Shown: positions 9,705-19,056, counted from the first letter of the stretch. The stretch is DNA of 64,000 nucleotides from Polyangiaceae bacterium (GCA_025937785.1 JAICQQ010000012.1:1-64000), one strand, 5' to 3'. Made by a program: numbers and translations. Notes: generated from the sequence alone by a model not told the origin.

Positions 9705-10763
9705 TTGAAACTCCCGAAACCAGGCGAATCTGTGTCGTTTACCGTCGAATCTGCGATCGAAACCCTCGGCCAAGCAGCCCTCGCGCGACAGGCGGACGAA
9801 CGCTTTGCCGAACGACTCGGCGACGTGCGCGATCTTCTGTGTGATGACCTCGCGACCATCGAGCGCGGGCTCGAGCAGGCGCTCGAGTCGGGGCTCTCAC
9901 CGGGGCGCGATGCGGCGCAGCACCTGGTCCGCCTGGGAGGTAAGCGCGTGCGGCCGATGGCGCTACTGCTGAGCGCCGCCTGCTTCGGAGGCATCTCCCC
10001 CGCGGCCCGCCAGCTGGCATTGGTGGCGGAGCTCTTGCACTCTGCGACCTTGCTTCACGACGATGTCGTGGACGACGGCATGGAGCGCCGCGGCGCTGTC
10101 ACGGCCCGGCGTCTCTGGGGCAACGCGGTGAGCGTGCTCGGTGGAGATTTCGTGCTCGTCCGTTCGCTCGAGCTCACCAGCCAGCATGCGCCCCAGCTGA
10201 TGCCCAGCTTGGTGGCTACCTTGCGCCAGCTGATCGACGGTGAGATCCGGCAACTGCGCGGGCGCACCCAGCTCGACGTCTCGGAGACGACGTATCAGCT
10301 GATTCTGCGGGATAAGACCGCGTCATTGTTTCGGTGGTCGACGCAGACCGGCGCGGCGCTCGGGGGAGCCTCGGCCGAAGCCTGCGAACGCCTGGCTCGC
10401 TTCGGGGAGCACCTGGGCATCGCCTTCCAGTTGGTCGACGACGTGCTCGACTATTCCGGGCAGCAGACCGGCAAAACGTTGCTCGCCGATCTGGCGGAAG
10501 GCAAATTGACGCTACCGTTGGTATTGGCCGTGGCCGCGCGGCCTGAGCTTGCCAAGTCGCTCGAACGCATTCACGCGGGTGACCGCGCGCCAGTCGAGCA
10601 CGTGGGCGAACAAGTCGTGCAGAGCGGCGTCTGCGAGATCGTGCGCCAACGCGCCAGGGAACACACAGACCTCGCCCTCCAGGCGTTGGCAACGATCCCG
10701 AGCAGCGCGGCCAAGGGCCTGCTCGGCGACGTGGCGCAGCAGCTCGCCGCCCGGGTCGCTTAG
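9705..10763 (+). CDS. Polyprenyl diphosphate synthase
   Basis: A 352-residue trans-isoprenyl diphosphate synthase that condenses isopentenyl diphosphate onto an allylic primer to make a linear prenyl chain for quinones or carriers. First Asp-rich motif LLHDDVVDDGMERRG (D119, D120, D123), second motif FQLVDDVLDYSG (D245, D246, D249), the GGKRVRP substrate loop (78-84), and the post-DDVLD KT/DLAEGKLTLP segment are all present. The bulkier residues before the first DDxxD are alanine/threonine, as in long-chain synthases, so octaprenyl- or heptaprenyl-type product is likelier than farnesyl. The start is a TTG at 9705 or the GTG at 9732. It is divergent from the membrane protein gene at 9604. Confidence 0.93.
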   Translation: MKLPKPGESVSFTVESAIETLGQAALARQADERFAERLGDVRDLLCDDLATIERGLEQALESGLSPGRDAAQHLVRLGGKRVRPMALLLSAACFGGISPAARQLALVAELLHSATLLHDDVVDDGMERRGAVTARRLWGNAVSVLGGDFVLVRSLELTSQHAPQLMPSLVATLRQLIDGEIRQLRGRTQLDVSETTYQLILRDKTASLFRWSTQTGAALGGASAEACERLARFGEHLGIAFQLVDDVLDYSGQQTGKTLLADLAEGKLTLPLVLAVAARPELAKSLERIHAGDRAPVEHVGEQVVQSGVCEIVRQRAREHTDLALQALATIPSSAAKGLLGDVAQQLAARVA

Positions 10764-10836
10764 CTCGGGTCGAAAGTCCGTGGGAGTGGCAGCTCCACGG
10801 GTGGGGTGGCAGGCTAGCGGCGTGGGAGCAGCTGGG

Positions 10837-11481
10837 ATGGGTGGCGTTGGTGGCAGGCACGGCCTCGCCGTGGGCGCTTTCGTTTTGGCTCGAGCTGTCA
10901 GCGCTTCCGGCGCGCCGGAGGATCACGTTGAGCATGACGGCGGGTCACCGGCGGCGGGCGCGGAGCAGCACGAGGGCCGTGTCGGCGTCGTGCTGTCGCC
11001 GACGCTGGCGGTGGCGGACAGCTGCTCACGGGACAGCGACGTAGTGATGTGCGAGACGATGCGCGCCTTTCTGGCGCTCGAAGGCTCGCTGCAGCTCCCG
11101 CTACTGCCCCAACTCAGCGTGGGTCCGTTACTGAGGCTGGGGTTCGAAGGCGGGGGTCGCGGTAGCGGCGGTACGACGTCTTCCGGTGCGGCAGGTCGCA
11201 GCAGCCTGAGCAGTCAGTTCGGCGCTGCCGGCGCCGAGCTCCGGGTGCTACCATTCGCCCCCGCGTCGTTCTGGTTGGGAGCGCGTGCGGGCCTTCTGGG
11301 GGTGCGCGACGTTGCCAGCGTGGAAGCCGAAGCCGAGAGCGAAACGGTCGAGAGCTACGCGCGGGCGCCGAGCCTCGGCGGCGGCCTGGGTTTCGACGTG
11401 GGTCTGGACTCCGGCTACGGTCTCAGCTTCATGCTGAGCGTGGGGAGGCATCCCCGGGCAGAACGGGGTCTACTGGTCTAG
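10837..11481 (+). CDS. Outer-membrane beta-barrel-like protein, probably frameshifted near its end
   Basis: A secreted protein of 214 residues as read, with a signal-like N-terminus (ATG 10837; GTG at 10822 also possible) ending near VSASGA. The body alternates hydrophobic and polar residues with many Gly (SLQLPLLPQLSVGPLLRLGFEG, FWLGARAGLLGV, LGGGLGFDVGLDSGYGLSFMLSVG), as in small beta-barrels. The frame stops at 11481, but the +1 frame from about 11456 continues GQNGVYWSSGPWIGLGLGMFFDV and stops at 11527; this ends with a Phe-containing terminal strand typical of outer-membrane proteins. One extra base in the CATCCCCGGG run around 11451-11458 would explain it. It may be a sequencing error or a recent mutation. 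Confidence 0.6.
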   Translation: MGGVGGRHGLAVGAFVLARAVSASGAPEDHVEHDGGSPAAGAEQHEGRVGVVLSPTLAVADSCSRDSDVVMCETMRAFLALEGSLQLPLLPQLSVGPLLRLGFEGGGRGSGGTTSSGAAGRSSLSSQFGAAGAELRVLPFAPASFWLGARAGLLGVRDVASVEAEAESETVESYARAPSLGGGLGFDVGLDSGYGLSFMLSVGRHPRAERGLLV

Positions 11482-11557
11482 TGGCCCCTGGATCGGCTTG
11501 GGACTGGGGATGTTCTTCGACGTGTAAGGTCCGCTGCGCCGGGTGGCGCGCGGTACG

Positions 11558-12559
11558 TCAGTTGAGCTGCGAATCGGGGTCGTTCTTGGCTTCGCTTTCG
11601 ATGAACGACAGGGTGATTTCTCGTTCGAGCGCGGAGCGGATCTCGGCTTCGACCAGTTCGACGGATCCCGCGAGCCGCTCGACGTTGCGCTGATAGACGA
11701 ACACCCGCGCGGTCGGGTGGGCGGAGGCCTCGCGCGCGTTCACGCCGTCGAGCAAGAGCAGGGCGCGCGGATCGACGCCGTCGACCACCACTTCGACGCC
11801 CGGGGTGTCAGCCGCGTAGACCTCGTCTTCGCGGACGAAGAGCCTGAGGTCGTCGGGGAGCGACAGCACCGCGCGCTTGGCGGTGACCTCGAAGGTCTCG
11901 CGGGTGAGCGTCCAGACCGGCGCCGGGAGCTCCAGGTCGAGCTCGCGAGCAGTCAGAAACGCCTCGGTGGCGCCGCGCGCGTCGCCGCGCTCGTCGCGGA
12001 CCAAACCGAGGTAATAGGTCGCCTCCGGGTTCTTCCCGCTCCGCTTGGCGGCCTCCTCGATCAGGGGCGCCGCGCGCTCGACATCGCCCGTTTCGTACAG
12101 CGCGCGCCCCACGAGGAAGGTGTGGTTCGGGTTCTCGAACGGTCCGGGCGGGAAGCGTTCACAGAGCGCCTTGGCCTCGTCGAGCTCGCCTTTGCCGAGG
12201 TGCGCGTCGAACTTCAAGAGCAGCGTGTCGACGAGCTCGTCGTCGTTCTCGGCGAGCGTGAGCGCGTGGTCGCAGATGCGCAGCGCCTCGTCGAAATCTC
12301 CGAGTGGGTGAATGTAAACCTCGGCCGCGTTGAGCATCGCTTCGAGGTAAGTATCGTCGAGCGCGATCGCCTCGCGGTAGCTCTCGATCGCATCCTCGAA
12401 TTCGCCTTGGAGCGCAGCCACGTATCCGAGCAGGTTGTGCGCCTCGGGGGACTGGCTATCGAGCTCCAGGGCTCGGCGAGCGGACTGTTCGGCGCCTCGC
12501 GAATCCCCGCGTTGCACGAGATCCCATCCTCGGTCGAGGTGTGCTGAGAACTGATCCAT
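11558..12559 (-). CDS. TPR protein with a catalytically dead zincin-like C-terminal domain
   Basis: A cytoplasmic protein of 333 residues (ATG 12559). Residues 1-210 are tetratricopeptide repeats (units with SPEAHNLLGYVAALQGEFEDAIESYREAIALD, then further hairpins). The C-terminal 120 residues resemble the PF06262 zincin-like metallopeptidase family: TRETFEVTAKRAVLSLPDDL aligns with its first helix and RVFVYQRNVERLAG with its strand, and the final helix EAEIRSALEREITLSFI lies where the family has its HExGH zinc motif. Here both zinc-binding histidines are replaced (R-E-I-T-L), so no zinc site remains. It is probably a binding scaffold derived from a peptidase. It sits alone between convergent and divergent neighbours. 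Confidence 0.75.
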   Translation of the reverse strand: MDQFSAHLDRGWDLVQRGDSRGAEQSARRALELDSQSPEAHNLLGYVAALQGEFEDAIESYREAIALDDTYLEAMLNAAEVYIHPLGDFDEALRICDHALTLAENDDELVDTLLLKFDAHLGKGELDEAKALCERFPPGPFENPNHTFLVGRALYETGDVERAAPLIEEAAKRSGKNPEATYYLGLVRDERGDARGATEAFLTARELDLELPAPVWTLTRETFEVTAKRAVLSLPDDLRLFVREDEVYAADTPGVEVVVDGVDPRALLLLDGVNAREASAHPTARVFVYQRNVERLAGSVELVEAEIRSALEREITLSFIESEAKNDPDSQLN

Positions 12560-12688
12560 ACTGTTAGTGAGCTCCCTTGGCCTCACCACGAGGTTGCGTC
12601 AAGCCATCCGGCAGGTGTCGACGACGAGTTAAGGGGAGGGTCGGTCCGTCGGTCGACTGCTCGGCGCAGCGAGGCTAAGCGATCACGA

Positions 12689-14479
12689 TTACTCGTGAAT
12701 CTGAACTAGGCTTCCGGCGCGTTGCGGAGACGACCAGGCACCGTGGCTGCCTTGAACCAGCACGGGCGTCGCGAAGAAAAAGAGATACTTCGCGTCGAGC
12801 GGCGCCAGGTTGATGCAGCCGTGGCTCATCTCCACGCCGTAGTTGGCGTGCCAGAATGCACCGTGTAGCGCGTAAGATTTGTGGAAATACATGACGTACG
12901 GCACGTCTTCGATGCTGTAGGGCAGGTCGCCCGCCGCCGTGCCGTCGCCGTCCATGGTGTCGGTCAGGTGCTTCACGTAGATGCGCCAGGTACCGGTCGG
13001 TGTGCGGTGGTCCTTTTCCTTGATGCTGGACTTCTTCCCCGACGAGATCAGCGTTGCGTACTTCGGTGTCTCACCTTCGAAGGCTACCACCGTCTGCTGT
13101 GAGAGATTGACGTCGATCCAGCGCTCGCCGGGCTGGAGCTCGCTCGGAACGTCCGCGGGTTCCGTGACTCGAAGGAAGCGACTCTTCACCCACAAGCCGT
13201 CTCGGGTCTGATGGTAAGCCACGCCGCGGTGGTTCTTCGTCTCGCCGCTGAGTGCGACCGCCTGAAAACGCTCGAGCGTGCGGTCGGGTTCGATGGTGTT
13301 CTTGGCCTCGTCGATACGGTAGGCGCTGGTGCTCTTTTGCACGCCGATCACCCACGCCATGGGCAGTCGGTACTCGGTGCCGAGCTCGACCCCTTTGAAG
13401 TCCGAGCCCTTGGTTTGCCAGAAGCGATCGGCAGGTGCGACCAGGCCCTTGGTGGTCTTGTACCAAGTGCGGCCGTGCCAGCTGAAGGTCTTGTCGATGG
13501 CGACGTAGAAACCGCTGACCATGCGCTTGGCGAGCACGTCGTCCGCATCGCTCTGGAGCTTGTCCAGCGTGACCTCGTGCAGGCGGTCCTTGGCGTCTTC
13601 GGCTTGCCACCAGGGGACCTCCACCGGGGGCTCGGCGGCTGCCTCGGCCGCGGCGTCCGTGCCTTCGACGAGGCCGCGTTGCTCGGAGACACGCACCGCA
13701 GCGGGCCCTGGCCCAGGCGCCTCGGTGGCGGCGGTCTTCACATCGATGGCTGGCTTCTGCTCGCTGGCGGTGCTGGCAGCCCGGGGCGCGGGGCGCTCGG
13801 ACTCTTTCTCGCCGGCCGCCGTTTTCTCCGCCTCCTTCGCGCTGTCGAGGTACGGCTCGTACGTGTGCATTTGCTCGCGTGTCGGGATCGAGCGGTAAAG
13901 CGGGGTGCCGTTCTTCGCGTTGCGCGCGTAGCGGTAGGGCAGCACGTCGTCCAGGTTGGGCGGTTTCTGCACGAACTTGAGATCGGGGCTCTTCTCGTCG
14001 ATCGTGCCCGAGTTGCCGCAGACGAAGCCCCCGCCCACCAGCGCGTACCAGCCGCCGCTGCAGTTATCCTTGGACGCGGGGGGGCCGCTGACCGGGAGGC
14101 GCTCGCCGTTGCGCGCGTAGCCGAACTTGGCTTCCTTGTCGAAGCTAAGCTTGTCGTAGAGCCCCGTGGAGCTGCTCGTCACCACGAACCACGGGCCCGG
14201 GTGGGGCGGCGGCGGTTCGGGCGCTGCGGTCGGCTCGGGGGCAGAGCTGGCGGGCTTCGGGGGATGCAGCTCCGCGGGGAGGGTGGGCTTGCCTGACTGG
14301 CCAGCGCCGACGGGGGCGCTGCTCGTCGGCGGGAGTGCCCGCTCGTCCGGCTCCTGATCGCAGCCGGTGACTGCCAGGAGCAACAGCTGCCCGAGCCCCA
14401 GCAGGCCGCGAAGCGACGGCTGGCGGCGGGCGCGGGGGCCAAGGAAGAGAGGCAAGCGTGATTCCGTTGAAGAAACCAT
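12689..14479 (-). CDS. L,D-transpeptidase (YkuD domain) lipoprotein
   Basis: A 596-residue periplasmic lipoprotein that would cross-link peptidoglycan 3-3 or attach proteins to it. The N-terminus has a signal peptide with lipobox VTGC (lipidated Cys 40), then a Pro/Ala linker. The middle (about 75-330) contains an SH3-like segment and a second charged linker rich in Glu/Ala/Pro. The C-terminal YkuD domain has the motif HGAFWHANYG ... SHGCINL, with Cys 555 as nucleophile and the conserved Ser-His-Gly. The start at 14479 keeps the signal peptide. The upstream neighbour is divergent and unrelated. Substrate choice between transpeptidation and lipoprotein anchoring cannot be read from the sequence. 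Confidence 0.9.
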   Translation of the reverse strand: MVSSTESRLPLFLGPRARRQPSLRGLLGLGQLLLLAVTGCDQEPDERALPPTSSAPVGAGQSGKPTLPAELHPPKPASSAPEPTAAPEPPPPHPGPWFVVTSSSTGLYDKLSFDKEAKFGYARNGERLPVSGPPASKDNCSGGWYALVGGGFVCGNSGTIDEKSPDLKFVQKPPNLDDVLPYRYARNAKNGTPLYRSIPTREQMHTYEPYLDSAKEAEKTAAGEKESERPAPRAASTASEQKPAIDVKTAATEAPGPGPAAVRVSEQRGLVEGTDAAAEAAAEPPVEVPWWQAEDAKDRLHEVTLDKLQSDADDVLAKRMVSGFYVAIDKTFSWHGRTWYKTTKGLVAPADRFWQTKGSDFKGVELGTEYRLPMAWVIGVQKSTSAYRIDEAKNTIEPDRTLERFQAVALSGETKNHRGVAYHQTRDGLWVKSRFLRVTEPADVPSELQPGERWIDVNLSQQTVVAFEGETPKYATLISSGKKSSIKEKDHRTPTGTWRIYVKHLTDTMDGDGTAAGDLPYSIEDVPYVMYFHKSYALHGAFWHANYGVEMSHGCINLAPLDAKYLFFFATPVLVQGSHGAWSSPQRAGSLVQIHE

Positions 14480-14657
14480 GGACCGTTCGAGTTTCACCCC
14501 CTACTACCTGCAGCGGCTCCCACAATCCAATTCTCGGTGCCCTGGCGCCCCCTCGCGTGAACGGCTTTCATCATGATCTATTTAATGAGTCCCTGCATTT
14601 GGGCGACATCGTCGGTGGCAAAAAGGAGCGCCAGTCCGCCTCGCTCATCAAAAGCTA

Positions 14658-14693
14658 GGCCGGCCTCCGCCGCCCATCTGGAGGAGGCCGACC
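14658..14693. other. GC-rich hairpin in a divergent intergenic region
   Basis: GGCCGGCCTCC (14658-14668) can pair with GGAGGCCGACC (14683-14693) with one mismatch around a 14-nt loop. It lies in the 300-bp gap between two divergent genes and lacks a T-tract. It may be an operator or an RNA structure; the rest of the gap shows nothing recognisable. Confidence 0.35.
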
Positions 14694-14796
14694 CGACCAC
14701 AGGAGGCTGCAGCCAACGCTGCGTACGCTATTCATAAGCTAGAGGTATGCCAAGGCCCGACGGGCCGATTCCCCCGGCGCAGCGGACCAGACTATC

Positions 14797-16305
14797 GTGA
14801 CCCTCGTGGACGTGAAGACGCAGTGGCGTGGCCAGCCAGACACGAAGCGATGGCGCTTCTATGCGCTCGTGGGGCTCTCGATGGTACTGCACTCCGCGCT
14901 CACTCCGTTGGCGGCGCTGCTCGGCCTGCTCGGATTACTCGGGCTGTCCGATCCCCCGCCCACGGCGGCGTTGCCTCCCATCACGGCCATTCCGATCGAT
15001 CTCATCGAGGACCCTACGCCCGTCCCCGCACCGGCGGATCCAGAGCCCGAAGAGGAGCCGAGCGGCGTCGTGGCGCTGCCACCGAGCCCCGAGCCCCTGG
15101 CAGCGCCGACCGGCAAGGATCCCGCGGCCGAACCCCCGAAAGACCCGAACGACGAAAAGATCGGGAATGGGGACGGCAAGGAGGCCAAGGATCCGGAGCA
15201 GAACGACAAGGTGGGTGATCCGGTGGCGCTGAGCGGCGCCGCGGGGAAGCTTGCCAAAAGCGGCGCGAAAATCCGCATCAAGATCGATACGGACAAGGTT
15301 CGCCAGCACAAACTCGGGCCGCGCATCGGCGAGATTTTAGGACGCGTGCCGCAGTGGCACGACTTTTTGGGACCCGCCAAGCTCGACCCGATCCGCGACA
15401 TCGATCGACTGCTGATCGCCGGGCCCGAGCTTCGGGACTCGTCGGGCGTGGTGGCGGTGCTTCGGTACAACGTGCCGGAGCCGGTGATGGCGTCGGCGAT
15501 CGACAGTCTGGTGCAGCGCTCGTCGGGTGAATGGCTCACGGGGGCGACCCGCGCGGCTTCTGCGCGCGCCGATCGGGCAGAGCGGATCTTCGCTTTCTTT
15601 GCGCCTCAGCTGCTGGCCATCGTGCCTCCGTCGGCGAAGCGCGACGCCGTCAAGCGTTGGCCCAAAAACACGCGACTCGATCCCATCCCCGGGGATGTCG
15701 TGCTGGTGGCGACGGTGGAAACGCCGCATCTGGTGAATACCGGGTTGCCTTTCCGCTTTCCGGAGACGCTCGAGTGGATCCGCGCCAACGTGACGCCTAC
15801 GCCCGACGGCGGCGCCATCGCGATCATCGAGGCTCAGGATACCAGTGAAGAGCTGGCGCGAAAACATGCCGACTGGCTCGAGCGCCGCGTCCTCGCGACG
15901 ACGAAGCTTCAGGGCTTTGCCGCGGCGGCAGCCAAGCTGCTTTACGGCACCGAATCCTTCGTGGACAAGGTCAGCTTCCGTTCGGAGGGCAACAGAATCG
16001 AGGGCACGCTCAGCATCACGGCGACTCAGATCGAGAGCCTGCTGAAGATGGTAGAAGGCGTCATCAACCAGTGGAACCCGAAGCCGCCGGCGGGTGCGCC
16101 CAGCGCGAGCGGGTCCGGCCAGCCACTGCTTCCGCCACCGCCAAGTGCGCTTCCAAGCGTCACGCCGAGCGGCGCCACACCGAGCGGCGCAGGACCCAGC
16201 GCCCCAGCTCCAGAGGACAGCGGCCCCGAGCCCGAGCCAGCGCCGACGCCCGAGCCAGCACCCGAGCGCGACGGTGAGACCGGCGCTGTCGGTGCACCCG
16301 AGTGA
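14797..16305 (+). CDS. Membrane-anchored periplasmic protein of unknown function, TonB-like architecture
   Basis: A 502-residue protein starting at GTG 14797. It has a short cytoplasmic N-terminus, one membrane anchor (about 22-50), a Pro/Glu/Asp-rich stretch (52-125) that would span the periplasm as in TonB or GltJ-type proteins, then a globular domain (about 140-430), and a second Pro/Ser/Gly-rich C-terminal tail. The globular part has no recognised motif; segments such as IRIKIDTDKVRQHKLGPRIG and FLGPAKLDPIRDIDRLLIAG look conserved in style. The architecture (anchor, extended linker, globular domain) suggests periplasmic reach, but the biochemical role is unknown. Confidence 0.75.
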   Translation: MTLVDVKTQWRGQPDTKRWRFYALVGLSMVLHSALTPLAALLGLLGLLGLSDPPPTAALPPITAIPIDLIEDPTPVPAPADPEPEEEPSGVVALPPSPEPLAAPTGKDPAAEPPKDPNDEKIGNGDGKEAKDPEQNDKVGDPVALSGAAGKLAKSGAKIRIKIDTDKVRQHKLGPRIGEILGRVPQWHDFLGPAKLDPIRDIDRLLIAGPELRDSSGVVAVLRYNVPEPVMASAIDSLVQRSSGEWLTGATRAASARADRAERIFAFFAPQLLAIVPPSAKRDAVKRWPKNTRLDPIPGDVVLVATVETPHLVNTGLPFRFPETLEWIRANVTPTPDGGAIAIIEAQDTSEELARKHADWLERRVLATTKLQGFAAAAAKLLYGTESFVDKVSFRSEGNRIEGTLSITATQIESLLKMVEGVINQWNPKPPAGAPSASGSGQPLLPPPPSALPSVTPSGATPSGAGPSAPAPEDSGPEPEPAPTPEPAPERDGETGAVGAPE

Positions 16306-16320
16306 GCACGGCGCGCGTTC

Positions 16321-16347
16321 GAGCTAGAGCTAGAGCTAGAGCTAGAG
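16321..16347. repeat. GAGCTA hexanucleotide tandem repeat
   Basis: Four and a half GAGCTA units lie between two convergent genes and run into the 3' end of the minus-strand gene, whose stop codon is inside the tract at 16342-16344. Confidence 0.9.
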
Positions 16348-17586
16348 CCTGGCTTGCTCCGCGACGCTGCTGAGCACGGCGTCCGCGTCGCGGGGATTCA
16401 GCGAGCCGACGCACAGCGCCCGGCCTTTGCGCGGCACGACCAGAAGCCGGCACTTGCCCCGGACCGAGTCGCTGAGGGACGAAAGCGCGAAATCGATGAG
16501 CAGCCCCAGCAGGATGAACAGCACCGCGAGCCCGAGCAGCGTCGCCGAGCCGCCCGGCACCCGGACCCCATCGACGAACAAGCCCATGCCGACGTAGCTG
16601 CCGATGACCAGAGCGACGAGCCCGGCGTACATGCCGAGCCGCGCAAAGCGAACTTCGCGCGTGACGCTCGCGAGGTTACTGAGAGGGACCAGCGTCGCGC
16701 GTTCGCGCAGGGTCCGCCCGAGCAGCTCCGTGTGGTAGGTGACCTCGAGCCCGCGCTGGCTGAGCACGAGCTTCGCCGGGCGCTTGTAGGCGAAGACGTA
16801 GCGGGCGATGAGGCGCGAAACGTGTGCCACGGCCAACACCAAGGTGACGGCCAGAATCGCGGTGACCCAGGGGCTTTTCGGCGGCGGCGCCAACTCACCC
16901 ACGAGCGACGACGCGCCGGCTGCGCCTTGGGTTTGGCTGCCGGCGAGCAAGCTGCGCAGGACAAGGTCGTCGACGCGGGGCGCGACGTCGCCCGCGATCT
17001 CCCTGGCGGCCTCCGCGCGCGCCTCGCCGAGGCTCACCGCAGCGACCAAGCTTTCGGTGCGCCCGAAATCCACGCCACCGGTCAGCGGATCTTCGACGAG
17101 TGCGCTCACCGCGAGCCACAGCGGCCGAGCTTCCGCGCCCAGCAAGCGCTCGAGGGGGGGCAGGGCAGCGCAGCTAGTGTGTGCGGTCAGCCAGATCAAC
17201 AGCGCCGCCGCCGCGCGCTCTTGCTCCGGACTGCTCGGAAACTGAGGCCGCAGCCCGAGGGCGAGCAGCGCGCCGATCAGGCTGACCTGCTCCGCGGAGC
17301 GCGCGCCGTGCTCGAGGACCTCCCAGCAGTTGCCCCAGGCCGTCGCGAAATCGCGCTGCGGATCGACCGACGGGGGCACGGGTCGCCCGGCCTGAGGTTC
17401 TCGCGGAAACTTCGTGCTGCGGCCGGCAAAGGCGGTCTCGGCAGCGCTCACGACCGCCTGCGCCATGGCTGCCACGTGGGGATGGCGGCCGAGCTCATCG
17501 AGCAAGCGTTGCTGCTCGTCGAGGGGGCCGTCGGGAGGGCGCTGCCCCTCCTGCGAGGCGCCAAAGTCTGGGGTCGTAGCTGTCAC
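16342..17586 (-). CDS. Membrane protein of unknown function
   Basis: A 414-residue protein with a mainly helical, Ala/Leu-rich soluble N-terminal half (residues 1-235) and two or three transmembrane segments in the C-terminal half (about 240-262, 315-338 and 345-370). Between the first and later segments a stretch around KLVLSQRGLEVTYHTELLGRTLRERATLVPL resembles a PH-like membrane-associated beta domain. The C-terminus (CRLLVVPRKGRALCVGSLNPRDADAVL) is similar in style. The stop codon lies in a hexamer repeat shared with the convergent gene. No family or role can be assigned. Confidence 0.7.
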   Translation of the reverse strand: MTATTPDFGASQEGQRPPDGPLDEQQRLLDELGRHPHVAAMAQAVVSAAETAFAGRSTKFPREPQAGRPVPPSVDPQRDFATAWGNCWEVLEHGARSAEQVSLIGALLALGLRPQFPSSPEQERAAAALLIWLTAHTSCAALPPLERLLGAEARPLWLAVSALVEDPLTGGVDFGRTESLVAAVSLGEARAEAAREIAGDVAPRVDDLVLRSLLAGSQTQGAAGASSLVGELAPPPKSPWVTAILAVTLVLAVAHVSRLIARYVFAYKRPAKLVLSQRGLEVTYHTELLGRTLRERATLVPLSNLASVTREVRFARLGMYAGLVALVIGSYVGMGLFVDGVRVPGGSATLLGLAVLFILLGLLIDFALSSLSDSVRGKCRLLVVPRKGRALCVGSLNPRDADAVLSSVAEQARL

Positions 17587-17837
17587 GCTGCTCGTGGCCT
17601 TATCCGATGCGGGGCGACAATGCCAGTGTTCTGGTGCTTGGCCCCGCGGCCTCGACCGCTGAAACGACCGAAGCGTTCTCGTTCAGCGCGCGGCAAGCGG
17701 CGATTTCAGTGCTGTCGGGCGCAGTCCAACCCACACGACGCGGCCAAAAGTTGGCCCGTATTTGGGAACCGGGTTAGCGATTTCAGTGCGGCTCGGAGCT
17801 TCCCAGCGGGCGCTGGCGCCGGCCCAAGGAGTATCTC

Positions 17838-18122
17838 ATGTCGAAGCACATGCCCAAAGTCCCCCTGGTTCAAACCCTGCGCGAGCTACTGCGCGACGTC
17901 TTCCGCCAGCGCGGCGCAGGCGTCCCGAACGCGCGGTTCGCGCGCGCCCTCGGCTATGCCGACGGCTACATGCAGGCTCTGATCGACGCGGGCCTGGCTG
18001 AGGAGCGCGAGCTGCTGCAAGTGGTCGCCGAGGAACGCACGCGCACGGACGGGCCGGGGAGCAGCGAGCTCGCGCCGGTCGCCGAGAGCGAAGTGCCGCC
18101 CGTAGCGCGCGCGGTGGCCTGA
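17838..18122 (+). CDS. Small soluble protein of unknown function
   Basis: A 94-residue protein with a good ribosome-binding site (GGAG eight bases before ATG 17838). The N-terminal 60 residues are helical and basic (LVQTLRELLRDVFRQRGAG, then YADGYMQALIDAGLAEERELLQVV), and the C-terminal 30 are a disordered Glu/Ala/Pro tail. There are no Cys residues and no membrane segment. It ends 13 bases from the convergent PfkB gene. It is probably a short regulator or structural protein, but no family is recognised. Confidence 0.65.
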   Translation: MSKHMPKVPLVQTLRELLRDVFRQRGAGVPNARFARALGYADGYMQALIDAGLAEERELLQVVAEERTRTDGPGSSELAPVAESEVPPVARAVA

Positions 18123-18135
18123 GCCCCGAGGGCGT

Positions 18136-19052
18136 TCACTCGACGTGGACGAGGTTTCTGAGCTCGGCGAGCCGTTGCTCGACGTCCTTGACCGTCAGGT
18201 TGCGCACCCGGGTCGTGCCGACCCCCTCGACGCAGTACGACGCGACGGTCGCGGCGGTGAGCAGCGCGCGCCGGGTGGTGCCGCCGTCCACCGTGCCGAG
18301 CTGGGCCAGCTGCCCCAGGAGCGCGCCCGCGAAGGTATCCCCGGCGCCGGTCGGGTCGACCTCGTCCTCGAGCGGGAATGCCGGCACGAAGAAGATGCCG
18401 TCCGCGTCGAATAGCATGGCGCCGTACTCGCCGCGCTTGACGATCAGGCGCTCGGGCCCGAGCGACAAGATCGCTTGCGCCGCCCGCTTGATGTTGTGTT
18501 CGCCCGCAAACTGCCGCAGCTCTTCGTCGTTGATCACCATCGCCTGCACGCGCTTGATGACCCGTTCGAGCGCGGGACGCTCGATGTCGATCCACAGGTT
18601 CATCGTGTCGGCGGCGACGAACTTCGGAGCACGAACCTGGTCGAGCACCTCGAGCTGGAGCTCGGGTTGAATGTTGGCGAGCAGCACTACGGGGCTGTCC
18701 CGATAGCTGGGCGGCAGCTTGGGACGGAAGTCCGCGAACACGTTGAGCTCGGTCTTCAGCGTCTCGCGGCTGGCCAGGTTATCGGCGTAGCGCCCCGCCC
18801 AGCGAAAGGTCTTGCCGTTGGCTTTCTCGATGCCGCTGGTATCGACGTTGCGGGTTTCGAGATCGCTGATCACGCTGGCTGGAAAATCGTCACCGACCAC
18901 GGCCACGATCCGCGGGCGCGCGAAGAGGCTGGCAGCGATGGCGCTGTAGGTAGCAGCCCCCCCGATCACGTCGGGAAACTCACCGCTCGGTAAGACCAAG
19001 TCGTCGAACGCCATCGAGCCCACGATGAGGATAGGTTTGTCGGATTCAGCGC

Positions 19053-19056
<4 letters not shown>
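18136..19056 (-). CDS. PfkB-family kinase
   Basis: A 306-residue ribokinase/adenosine-kinase-fold (PfkB) enzyme. Family marks are the N-terminal GGAATYSA glycine motif (32-39), the substrate loop near residues 95-130, and DPTGAGDTFAG (234-244) with D240 as catalytic base. The ATG at 19056 overlaps the MTA phosphorylase stop by four bases, so translation is coupled. Because the upstream gene makes adenine and 5-methylthioribose-1-phosphate from MTA, the kinase may act on a nucleoside or sugar of this salvage route, but the specificity residues are not diagnostic. A longer open frame extends upstream into the phosphorylase gene and is not the real start. Confidence 0.88.
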
